From NCBI RefSeq assembly GCF_026151205.1, contig NC_087072.1, positions 13,616,169-13,680,168 of the forward strand: 64,000 bases of DNA, written 5' to 3'. Positions 18,149 to 28,814 of the stretch are shown here, piece after piece. The DNA comes from Bolinopsis microptera. Taxonomy: Eukaryota; Ctenophora; Tentaculata; Lobata; Bolinopsidae. Each line of letters begins with the position of its first letter. Positions within the stretch are counted from its first letter, which is position 1. The translations under genes and the position numbers were made by a program. The notes below the pieces were generated by a model. The model was not told the DNA's origin. It did not search any database and was given only the letters and a program-made list of their open reading frames with translations.

Positions 18149-18599
18149 ACGAGTAATACTAATATCGAGCGTGCTAAATCACTCTACAGTCGATCTTCGA
18201 GATTGTTCTAAAAGGGTCCACGATGGTTGTAACAAACTTGAAACTTCAATCGATGTATTTTCGGACGCTAATTCCGAATCAACCCCCATGGGCCCATGAC
18301 ATAGGGTTAAAATGCTCTCCTGACGAGATATTGGCGAAAAACTGTACATGTATCGATCACGTGATATGACCGTATAAGGAAGTTAGTCTAATTTCTCGTT
18401 ATTGTTAGGGTTTCAGCATATGTTTTTGTTAAGGATTGGGTTAGGGTTAGGGTTGGGATCAAATTAGAGGGTTAGGGTTTCGAAAAGTCGTTCAGAACCA
18501 GCTAGAGTCAGACTGTCAGAGAATGGGTTAAAAAGTCACGTGACAGTTTTGTGTAAAGTGATTAATCATCATCCGAGTAATATATGATTTTGATACATT

Positions 18600-19236
18600 G
18601 CGCTGGCTAGCGCTGGCTAGCGCTGGCTAGCGCTGGCTAGCGCTGGCTAACGCTGGCTAGCGCTGGCTAACGCTGGCTAGCGCTGGCTAGCGCTGGATAG
18701 CGACAACTGGCGCTGGCCAGCGCTGGCTAGCGCTGGATAGCGACAACTAGCGCTGGCTAGCGCTGGCCAGCGCTGGCCAGCGCTAGCTGACGAGTAATAG
18801 CGCAAAAATTTTGCGCTGGATATCGATGGCCAGCGCTGGCCAGCGCTGGCTATCGCTTAGCGCTGGCCAGCGCTGGCCAGCGCTAGTTGTCGCTATCCAG
18901 CGCTAGTTGTCGCTATCCAGCGCTAGTTATCGAACTGTTTTCTGCGATGGCCAGTTGCGCTGGCCATCGCAAACTATCGCGTGCGACAGTGTCGCATAGC
19001 CAGCGACAACTAGCGCTGGATAGCGACAACTAGCGCTGGATGGCGACAACTAGCGCTGGATGGCGACAACTAGCGCTGGATAGCGACAATTATCGAACAT
19101 ATATATTTTGCGCTGGCCAGCGTTATCCAGCGCTGGATAGCGACAACTAGCGCTGGATGGCGACAACTAGCGCTGGATAGCGCTAGTTGTCGCCATCCAG
19201 CGCTAGTTGTCGCGTTTTGACTATCGCAAAAGAACC
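18600..19236 (-). repeat. Right arm of foldback element
   Basis: Inverted copy of the left arm. The outer part is nearly identical to it. The inner part carries more AGCGCTGGCT units and an extra block with AGCGACAACT, which shows separate unit gain or loss within arms. Confidence 0.9.
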
Positions 19237-19365
19237 AGATTATCTTCATACAGCACTGCCACTTTTAAGTTTCAATACAACAAGTCATTTTTATCAACAA
19301 CATTTCTAGATCAATTTGCTAGGTGTAAGGCTTAATGTTTTCAGCTATAAAAGTATAAAGCGATC

Positions 19366-19414
19366 GTTATAAAGTTATAAAGTTATAAAGTTATAAAGTT
19401 ATAAAGTTATAAAG
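19366..19414. repeat. (GTTATAAA)n tandem repeat
   Basis: Six copies of an 8-bp AT-rich unit just downstream of the foldback element. Confidence 0.9.
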
Positions 19415-21027
19415 ACCGCGACTATGATTGCACGATTCATTTGTTGATGAATAACCTTAACTACCTTTCGTGGTTGTACTTGTGGTTTTTGTGTGTTATT
19501 TTTACGCTTGCACAATCATCACGAAGTCGCAATTGATTAGTCACACAGAATATGATGTTTTTGATTGCAAGTCATATGTAGGAAAAACGCGGATGTGTGC
19601 GTTAAAACTATATAATTATTATAATTATCGGTAAAATGTTTGGATTGGTTTTCATTTCCGTAAGCAATTATATATTTTAACTTATCAACTTAAATAATTG
19701 TCGTTATTAACACAATAAAGACGCCTAAACTGGATATTTGATGCGGATTTAAAACCGATCAAGCTTCCTAGTTTCGACCATAATTTCGACCACTTATTTT
19801 CTTACACATTTGACAGAAGCTGTGACTCTATATCGTCAAGACATGACGTAAGCTGAGCTTCGCATCATCCCATTCCCGTCCGTGTTATTTTACATGAGAT
19901 ATATCTTACAAACAGTTTACATTTTTACTGCCGCTTCGGTTTGACCTTTATAGTGATATCCAGTAATACGCTGTGTATCTTCCCAACTGATATTTTTAAA
20001 CCAACCATTCATTATTCCAATCTGTCACCTGTCAACTGAATATTTGATTCTCTGAAGACCGAACTTCTGCAAAATGAAAAACTGGTCATTGTTGAACTGA
20101 ATTCTTAGGTATTCGCCTTTAACTGAAGATCATGTATTTATCCCAAGTTCGGCTGATCCGAGATTTGCAGAGGAGCAGAAAACTCCACCAATCAGTCAGC
20201 AGACAATTGCTAACTTTCTAACCATTTACCTGTTTTTCTGTTCCGCGGAAGTGAGATCAAAATGGATTCAAAAATGTCTGGGCTCCCGGGAAATCAACTT
20301 ATGTAATTGGTTATTTGATAGATGATTACAATTATACGATTTCGTCCATAATTTTGTCTCATGGACTAGTTGGGACTTCGTATTATTGAAAAAATCCGGT
20401 ATTTGTTCATCAGGCCCTAGTATTTAAATTGATGCTCAATCGCGTCTCTACTGAAACAATTCCACGAGTAGTGCCGAGCCTCAACCTAGTCTCACCGTAT
20501 CTAACTGCATCGTTTATATATCGGTGTAAAGGTAATGGTATAGTGTATACTAAACGGTCTACCTTCAAGTATTTGTTTTCGTGTCATCATATGATAATGT
20601 TCGTGTCAACAGATTGACCTGCAGTTCATGACTGTTGATCATGGCGTCGGTACAGTATCAAGGTAATCTGTCACGTGGTATTATATATAACGTAACATTA
20701 GCCGCTATACTTATCCTTTGGACAGCAATATTCCGGTACCTGTTTCAGTTAATGGTACTAGAGACTTCAAGGCTTTTACCGGTTAGAGATTACCGTTTTA
20801 GTGTGTGTGAAAACGAAGGTGTGAATATAAAAGTGTTTTCCCGTGCACGGTATAATTTATTGCTGTCTTCTTCTCTATCACATAGGTTATGCCATATAGA
20901 ATTAATTTCTTGGCTGGAGCTGGCGTTTTATTCGATGTTTAGCCGATGTCTACGATAACATAATGCATTTGCCGCTATAGTATTGGTAGTCGAGTTTGGT
21001 GTTTGGTTGTATTATAGAGAAGCTGGT
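19415..21027. other. Spacer upstream of the PKA-anchoring candidate
   Basis: No recognised domain. A 107-codon frame at 20635-20958 has one hydrophobic stretch but no known motif and no splice support, so it is not called. The promoter and leader of the gene starting at 21028 presumably lie here. Confidence 0.3.
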
Positions 21028-24000
21028 ATGGGGCAACAAAACTCCAAGTCGTCGAATAAGAAAGGTGTACCATCTGTAAAGGAGGAGCCGGGGAACAAAG
21101 ATATTAAATATTCAAAGTTGAATGCTCCATCTGAAAAAAGTTCAGTAGAGGATCATCCGAACGAGGAAGTTTCAGCAGAAGCACCTAAAGTCCTGACTCA
21201 TTCACAGCTGAAAGAAATAAAGCCTGTAGTAGTTCTCAAATTAGGCCGTTCAAAGTTGGAAGAAGCTTGTCAGACGAATAAGCCCGTAGCCCCACGTGAT
21301 GCCCATACAAGGGAGCAGCCAGTAGCCCCTCCCCGTGGATGTGCTGCTGCGAAGCTGGTTGATCCCGTGATGAAAGAAGAAGTTACTGATCCTAAAGATG
21401 CAGGTATATCTGAAGTAGTGCCAGCAAATGACTTGAACCATTTAGAAGAAATTAGTCCTAACGATGGTACACCTGAAATAGTGCCAGCAAATGACTTGAA
21501 CCATCTAGTAGAAGTTAGTCCTAAAAAAGTAACTTTTGAAGTAGAACATGACTTTGACCACCAAGAAGAAGTTTGTCCTAAAGATGTAACACCTAAAATA
21601 GTGCCAGTACCTGACTTGGACCATTCAAAGGTTAAAAAAGTTTCTCCTAAGAAGGTTACGTTTGAAGTAGTGCATGACATTGACCTGCATCCGAGACTAG
21701 AAGAAGTTGCCGAAGTTAAATATGCCACAGTTGAATTCGGAGAGACGGGGAGTTTCAATCCGGGAGTTTCAAAGTCTACTCAACACTCCCCAAGTTGCTC
21801 GGAGAGTACTTTCACCACGGTTAGTTACAGTTGTTATATCTCCTTATATGGGCATCACATGGGGTTAAGAATAGTCTCGCCACGAATAGTTCCGCGGAGC
21901 GTTTAAGAGTAATTCACAGATTTTGTCACTTTTAGATTTTGATCAAATATTAACTTTACTGCTGCTTTTTGGTTTTTTGATGAAATATTACCGGACAAGG
22001 GCTATTATACAGGTCAAAAACTCACCACCAGAGATAAACAAACGTCTCGACAAGTATAACATCTCCTTCGTGATAATAGATCCCAGACCGCATTGCTGAC
22101 CAAGGAGGCAGAGGCTCCGTGGTTAGATTAGATACAGTTAACCAACATTGGTCCTACTATTAACTACATGGTCGCCTTTCATCCATGTAGTGCACGTGTA
22201 GACGTGATTGATGGGACCACTTGTGGGCAACTCCGACTCGAACAATCGGTGTACAGAAATGTAGAACTAGATCTCTCTGCCCATGTTAATTGCTAAACAC
22301 AAACACACTTCTTAAATCAAGTTTAGTTTATAACGTTACTCCTCCGCACCCGCAACTCATCTTTCGTATCTGTTTAGTGTTTATGTTTGCATAGCCCTCT
22401 TACCAGTAAGCTCATAATTAATTTCTAGTGTTAGTTCAGGATAACATCTCGAGGTACTAGGTGTCTCACATTTCACCTAACCTACCAGTATCTAGTATCA
22501 TGGTGGTGGTGCCTGGTGGGGGCATTATCTAGTGCACCTCCTACTTCTCTAAAACTTGTTTAATGTTAAATGTTCTTGAACTGAAATTGACAACTTGTTC
22601 ATGTACAATTAAAGAATTAACAATCTTGTGTTGAATAGGCTTGGTCCCGAGTGGGCCGTGGGGGATGTGTTACTGTGTCCCAGTTACTCCTGACCACATT
22701 TGTTTAAGGAGTAAAACTATAATATCATTAATCATTATGTATAATGTATATGGTTATGTTTTTTAATCCATATAATTTACTAACTCCTCCTGAATTCAGT
22801 CCTTCATCAATTAAACCCCCTCTAGGACAAGTTAGCAGAAACCCACGACCTCGGAGAAGATAACCAGAAAGGTCTAATCTTCAAGAACCCCACCACAGAC
22901 TCGCCCACTTACACACCCCAGACAAACGGGAGTATCCCCCACCTGGAACACAACAAGTCACGTGACCTCCACACGCCCCCTACTGCTGTGGTTACTCTGG
23001 AAACGGTTCAGATAGAACTCTGTGAAACTGAGAGTGAGACGAAACAGTGCTCGGATACTGACGACATGCTTACTACGGTTAGTGTTCACCTTAATTGGGT
23101 TACTACCTGCTAATACCTTAGCGGCCCTTTTTATAAGAGGCTCTACAGTCTACATACTGTTCTCCATGTTTTTGTTCTTTCTTATTTTTGATGAAAACTT
23201 GTCCTAAAAACTCAAAAAATTCCACAATATGTAATTCTTATCGTTATAATTTAATAAATAGTCTTGGAGATGAGATATGTGTGTTTTGAGAAACTAGTGA
23301 GGTATGGGATGAATTATATGATTATTCAATTTTGTGGATATCTCGTGGTCAAGCTGTGATGAGCTTGGGATCCTCTTTTTAAACATCTGCTCAATTCACA
23401 AAAACGATATCTTCATTGATTGTGCTAAGTACGACGTGATAAACTTGAACGAAACTAGCTCTACCCTCTAAAGTAACGGTATATAAGAGCAAAGGATTTC
23501 ATCCCTCTGTCCTCCAAGCTCTTAGCAAGAAAGGAGCCAGGAAGACAGCACATCTATCTGTATTCCAGGCTCCTAGTGTGACAGGACATCTATCTGTATT
23601 CCAGGCTCCTAGTGCGAGAAAAACTTCCTGTAGAGGGGGAGGTTTAATCACGTATCTAGATAAACGGGTATGTTATTCTGATGACATTGAAAAGCACAAA
23701 CTCAAATCAAGAGCCAAGTACATTTGGTGAATTCCTTATAACTAAGATTTGATCTTGAAGGAAATTCAGTGATAACAAAATTTCGACGAGATTCTAGACG
23801 ATATTCTCTTTAAATTGAAATTATGGAAGGTAACAGTTTTTTGAGTGATTTCAGTACTGACTTGATTAAACACAGATTTGGTGAAAACTTACAAAATGTG
23901 ACTAACAATTTGGTGTCCCCTAAGGAACATTTGCTTCCTGTAAATATACGCGATTTGTCTGATATAAATAATAAGTTTACCTTTTGAGACAATTCCTGTC

Positions 24001-24601
24001 ACTGAGGGCTTTTGATCAATCAATCAATCGACTCAGATTCAGCACAAATTTAAATCGCACTTTATGAGAGGAAAGGAAATTAAAGACCTTGACGCCTTAA
24101 TTCTCAGCCATGCACGAGATCGATCTTTTTAATTTACCAAACCGTTATAAACCTTTATGAAGTCGCCTGTTATAATCTAGAACACTGCAGCCTCATATGT
24201 CCAAAACTATATCAGTATTCAGTAATCACGTGGCGAGATCGTAAGTCACGTGACCATGCTCTCAGTCTCTTGACAGGGCGCCACTCATTATTTTAGATGA
24301 AGTAATCGAGGTTTTGTCAGACATAGATATCAATATTTAATGACACTGAAAGTTACCGGTTTTGAAGCTGTCTGGGTTAGCACATGCTATCATCACATTC
24401 ACATGATAATATAAATTTTGACATCTAACGTTTACCTGACCTATTCTTCAGGCTGCAAGGAACATAGTAGAAGATGCGATACAGCAAGCTATAGCATCGG
24501 AAGTTGTATCATTGGTAATTTGCCGGACGCTAGGATTTTTACTGGTCGAGAGAGCAACGACCAACGCTCAACGCCTTTATATGTATCCTGAGTCAGTTTA
24601 G
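21028..24601 (+). CDS. Probable N-myristoylated A-kinase anchoring protein with PP1-docking-like motifs
   Basis: Exons 21028-21819, 22826-23077 and 24452-24601 join in phase 0 (about 397 aa; the last exon could instead splice out at 24514). The start MGQQNSKSSNKK fits the N-myristoylation pattern (Gly2, Ser6, then basic residues), so membrane attachment is likely. Residues about 126-235 hold four to five degenerate ~20-residue repeats of the type VPxxDLxHxxExSPxxxT. KKVTF, a canonical RVxF-type PP1 docking motif, occurs twice (about 166-170 and 208-212). The last exon opens AARNIVEDAIQQAIASEVVS, an amphipathic helix of the AKAP class. Its core AxxIVxxAIQQA closely matches the known RII-anchoring helix pattern. 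Known AKAPs place PKA, and some place PP1, at membranes. Binding is inferred from motifs only. The rest is low-complexity and likely disordered. Confidence 0.65.
23550..23616. repeat. Direct tandem duplication, about 36-bp period
   Basis: Two copies of a segment containing ACATCTATCTGTATTCCAGG, lying in the last intron of the PKA-anchoring candidate. A third, partial likeness (CTCTTAGCAAGAAAGGAGCC) sits just before it. Confidence 0.8.
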
Positions 24602-25904
24602 CTTTCTTCAAACACAAGGAAACTTTGTGTAGATGCAACATATGGATGATAGGAGAGATCTTATATTTGACGAGCAGCGTTACTAATTAGCGTTACTAAT
24701 TAGCGATCATTTGAAGCGAACATTATGAAAAATGTCAGACAACTGGTGAAAGTACTGATTAATCTAAATAGTCTTGTCTTTGATATTATATAACAAGCAT
24801 ATGGCCGATTCAAAGTCGGACTGCTGAACAAATTTAATATAGAGTAAAAATTAATTTTTTCTCGATGTGATAAGATCAGAAATTGTTCATGATAACCAAC
24901 AAGCATTCCATTTAGGTTTTATTGACTTTTGAATAATTCATATATTTCACAAATCGTCCGAATTATTCACTTTTATGTTTTAAGCGTGTTTTATTAAAGT
25001 CACATTTTCGACCTATTCAAATAATTGTATTTTATTTAGCCAATAATAGCCACTACGTAAGAATACAAATTTGAATAAAGCTCCTAATATGAAATTCTTT
25101 CGCTTTAATAGGATAAGAATTGATTAAATTCAAACAATAAAACATTTAATCTGAACTACTCATTAATAAAAGTTGAGATATTAACCCGTATCATTGTATA
25201 TGGTATTGATCACTAAAGTGTTATGCTTAGGTGTCGTCTGCAGGAGTCTTATTGTATAATATGTACTATAATATCATCCAACCACCGCTCTTCGTTATCA
25301 TCATCTTGTTGAAATAATTCCTCAATAAACCTACCTTTCAGTTAATTCTTTAATCGCCATGGTCGTTCTGAATTGTCTTGTGCCCAGTTTCCGGGTGGAG
25401 TTGCAACAGATCTTCTGAAGTTGATGGGATTGGTTTACCAGTGCTGTCTGAGTTGAAGAAAGCCAGGAAGAAAGGTATCGAGAATAACTCAGGCCGAAAA
25501 TTTTCAAAGTCAACGTTTTCCTGGAGACTACTTTTCTCCAGTGTTCATGTTACTCTGATCATTATGAGCCGAAAATAGCCTTATAAATAGCGAATTCTTG
25601 ATCTTTTGGTCGTTCTCGAAATATATCCCTGAGTACAGCCAAATCGTACAGCCTCTGGGAGATGCCGGTCTTGTGGTCAACTGAACGTCTAAGTTGGGCC
25701 ATTTTTTCCACGTGTCATTGTAGTGGCACACCTTCCTGACCCTGTAGCTCTGGCTAGTACAGATCCTTCCTGCTTCATAATCGGTAATCCGTTATAGATA
25801 GTAGTCTTAGCTATACCTTGTATTATGAAATTTTTGACTGCGAAACTTCGCTATGTCGTCACGTTGGCTTTTCCAAATTTCAATTTTGTCTAAAAATGAA
25901 TTTG
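24602..25904. other. Spacer with two short minus-strand frames
   Basis: AT-rich DNA. The minus strand has two protein-like short frames, 25562-25702 and 25350-25520 (see findings), but no convincing joined gene. No RNA gene or repeat was recognised. Confidence 0.3.
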
Positions 25905-26145
25905 GTAGATAAAATTAACAACAATTAGAACTTTCGGCCCATCGTTAAAACTGCTTTAAGGCATAAACATGTGGAAAATTTCTTTTGAAAACTTAAAAAG
26001 CAATTTACTTTTTATAATTATATAAACTGACTGAATTCTGTTTCGTCAAGATGCAAAGTTCTAAGTTTTTGTATAAGAAGATGTTCGTTAACTTAGCTAA
26101 ATTACTAGGGCTAGAATTCTTTTGTATCACGTTGTGACCCCCATT
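25905..26145 (+). repeat. Penelope-associated repeat, copy 1 (blocks A and B)
   Basis: Block A (about 25925-26030, contains AGAACTTTCGGCCCATCG) recurs at about 35310-35430. Block B (about 26052-26142, contains TTACTAGGGCTAGAATTC) recurs at 34718-34828. Both lie in the same orientation, but the order is A-B here and B-A at the second site, with a GIY-YIG endonuclease remnant between the blocks there. That arrangement suits pieces of two tandem copies of one Penelope-like element. Confidence 0.7.
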
Positions 26146-26181
26146 TGAAAAATACTAGTCCCTGCATTAAGGATGAAATAA

Positions 26182-26695
26182 TTTTACCAAAACCCATAAT
26201 CATGGGTAGAGTGGACCGCTGTCAGTGTCTCTCTTTCCCAAACAAAAGGAAATGATATTACTTTGATTGACCGTTCTCAAATGCAAAATGATACTGAGAA
26301 TGAAATCGGTCGCTCGCTTTTCCCATTCATTCACGGCTTACGAATTGTTTAATTAAGTTTCGATTGATTACATCAATCAGATGCTGTAAAAATCTCTTTG
26401 GGTTGCGTTCGGGTCGATACCTAGTATTTCGGGGTAAGGGACAAGGGTGGTAGTTATTACTTATTGAACAAGCTGAAGTTTATTGAATCTTCATTGCCGA
26501 GTACAGCTGCCTTTGGGTAGTTCTTCTTAATCTATTACAATTGTAAATGAATGGGTAAAGCGAGCGACCGATTTCATTCTCAGTATCATTTTGCATTTGA
26601 GAACGGTCAATCAAAGTAATATCATTTCCTTTTGTTTGGGAAAGAGAGACACTGACAGCGGTCCACTCTACCCATGATTATGGGTTTTGGTAAAA
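26182..26695. repeat. Palindromic terminal module (copy A)
   Basis: About 150-bp inverted arms, starting TTTACCAAAACCCATAATC and ending as its complement, surround a ~200-bp centre. Each outer arm holds the inner palindrome CCCATAATCATGGG, and the module recurs at 49694-50020 and 51065-51571. In all three cases one side abuts the same sequence (AAAAGAGATGATATT or its complement). The module is therefore a fixed end of the composite element and not an independent insert. Confidence 0.85.
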
Positions 26696-28814
26696 TATCA
26701 TCTCTTTTTGATTATAATGTCAGGGTACTTTATAAAGTCGAAATATAAACTGATATCTTCGTTAATAAGGAGGAAGTTTCAACGATTTCGAATTTTTTCC
26801 TTTAAAAACATTTCCTTGTGTTTAGGGAAGCATATCGGTCGATCACTGACTGAATATGCCACTTAATACTCATTCAAGTTGGCATTATATTCATATTGAT
26901 GACATTAAACTGTCGTGGCAAAGCAGAATTTGTTGGAAATCACGAATGAGCAAAATTCTCACCTTTCGCACGTGCAAACTTTGAGCGGACGTTACGTGCG
27001 CATCCAATATTGAATCGCCGTACATTTTTGCATGTAATTGTTTTATATATAGCTTGATAAGCATGCAAAGTTTCAAAGTATTTCAAGAAGAACTGTAATC
27101 ACAACGGCACTCTAAAGTTGACAGAAAATGACGAAAACAGCAATTTTCAGTGATTTTAGCGATTTTCTATCAATTTGGGCGTTTCCCAACGTGTGCAACT
27201 TTTCGATTTTCAACTTTAAAACTAGCCTAATGCACAATTTATACCTATAGGAAGCAGAACTGAGCTCCACAACCCAAGGCATGGCCCAACACCAGAGAAT
27301 ACTAAATCGCAAAATTGACGTTTTTATAAAATAATTCTTCAAAAAAGCACAAACTTCAATGACGAATATCTTTATGAAGGAGCAAGCTAGAAAAATTTTC
27401 CGGTAGATTTTCAGAATGCTTGAACAATTATCTAAGGTAAAAATTTCCTCAGATTTTGAATAAAATTACTCCTTAATGGTTTAAAATTAATTTTAAAAGC
27501 TATTACTTTGTCAACAAGAATTGCGCCGGTTAGCGGACGCTAGATTTCCATCAACCGTAGTGATTGCCATGCCTTTTAAAATTTAAAATTAAAATTAACG
27601 ATAGTTTCATGTTGGTCAAAATATTAAATAATGGTTCTTTATTCACCATTCTTGGGGCGCTACGGAACACAAAATGGAGGGGTTGTCATTTAGTCAAATT
27701 TAAAAAGTTAAATGACCGGACATCGTAGCGCCTGCGCCTGTGTGGTGATATGCAGTTAAAAGTCGTGAAATCCGTAGTAGGTAGTGCAACTCATAATAAC
27801 ATTTATGGTCCATTTCGTATAACAAATCAAGCACTCACAACAAAACGAGAAGTTAGTACGTTGTACCGCATCATGATCAATGATCAAGTAAAGAAAAGCG
27901 CGAGCTACTAACTACTTAACACATATTGCATATAATGTATAAAATCCGGGAAATCGCTTGTTATCTAAATCATCAATATCATAAGATATTTTCTATTATT
28001 ATCTATGTCATAAATTTTCCTTGTGTTTGAATTCTGTCACTTTTTAACTGTTTCTAGTATTTGATATTTTCGGCCGATTTCTGCACTTTTTCACTGGGTC
28101 ATCTTCATATTTTCTGGGATGGAGACGACGCATATCAGCATTTAAGGAAGAGTTTGCCTGACTGACTTACTTCATTAGACACTTCTGGTCAAGGTTTGTA
28201 ATCACCTTCTTCACTCACTATTTGGATGTGACTTTATCACTCCCACTCTCGTTACTTCTCCTCATACTTTTTACGCTTGTTTATTTTATTTTTTTATTTT
28301 AATTTTGAACTGCACATTTATTTTGTGTAATTGTTAAGTATTGCCTGCCACACAACCCGTTCATAGAGTTTATCTTTATAATTAATTTCTACTTGGGAAT
28401 TTATCTCACAGATTATCTACCGCTTGATTCATTTTAACATTTAATTACTCACCAAGGAGAACTTATTACACTCGTGGCAGTTATTCATCAACTGTATCAC
28501 CTGATTAAACACGTAGGGCCACCTCCTGCCTTCCCTTATTTTACCAACACGAGTCGCGATCCGGCCTCTTCGCCTAAACCGGTAGATCATCAATTGTCAT
28601 GGCTTCTACCCTTCTCTTAACTCTTTGACTATGAGTCTTCTTGTTAGACATTACCTTTTCATAATTATACCTCCTTGATTCATCTTTGCTAAAAACAAGT
28701 TGACATTTTATATTTTTATTAACTTATTGCTTATTTTCCTCCTCTATACTTTACAGATTACTATACTTTTTACTTTTACCCGTCCTCTATTTGTTAACAT
28801 TTCAGCGATTTAAC

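Larger units (their letters stand above)
17514..19236. mobile_element. Foldback-like element with long repeat-built inverted arms
   Basis: A 1723-bp element. Its two ends are perfect inverted copies starting GGTTCTTTTGCGATAGTC. The left arm (about 17514-18148) and right arm (about 18600-19236) match in inverted order for roughly the outer 470 bp. Only one base change and one 10-bp unit difference were seen, and the inner parts diverge in repeat number. The arms are built from short units centred on AGCGCT and GGCCAGCGC. The ~450-bp middle is unique, contains a TTAGGG run near 18438-18478 and has no ORF of useful size. An exact 8-bp direct duplication AGATTATC flanks it, which shows insertion as a unit. 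No transposase is present, so movement must be in trans. An 8-bp duplication fits hAT-, P- or Merlin-type enzymes, but the terminal bases do not settle which. Confidence 0.88.

Noticed and set aside
20635-20958. 107-codon frame with one hydrophobic segment
   Set aside because: No motif, no splice partner and no homology that I recognise. It may be chance or untranslated leader.
23823-23987. 54-residue + strand frame (MEGNSFLSDFSTDLIKH and onward)
   Set aside because: Protein-like composition but inside an intron of the PKA-anchoring candidate, with no borders or known motif.
27112-27342. 76-codon frame conserved in copy A and copy B of the composite element
   Set aside because: The conservation equals that of the surrounding non-coding repeat DNA, and the peptide has no motif. 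R1 does not preserve it.
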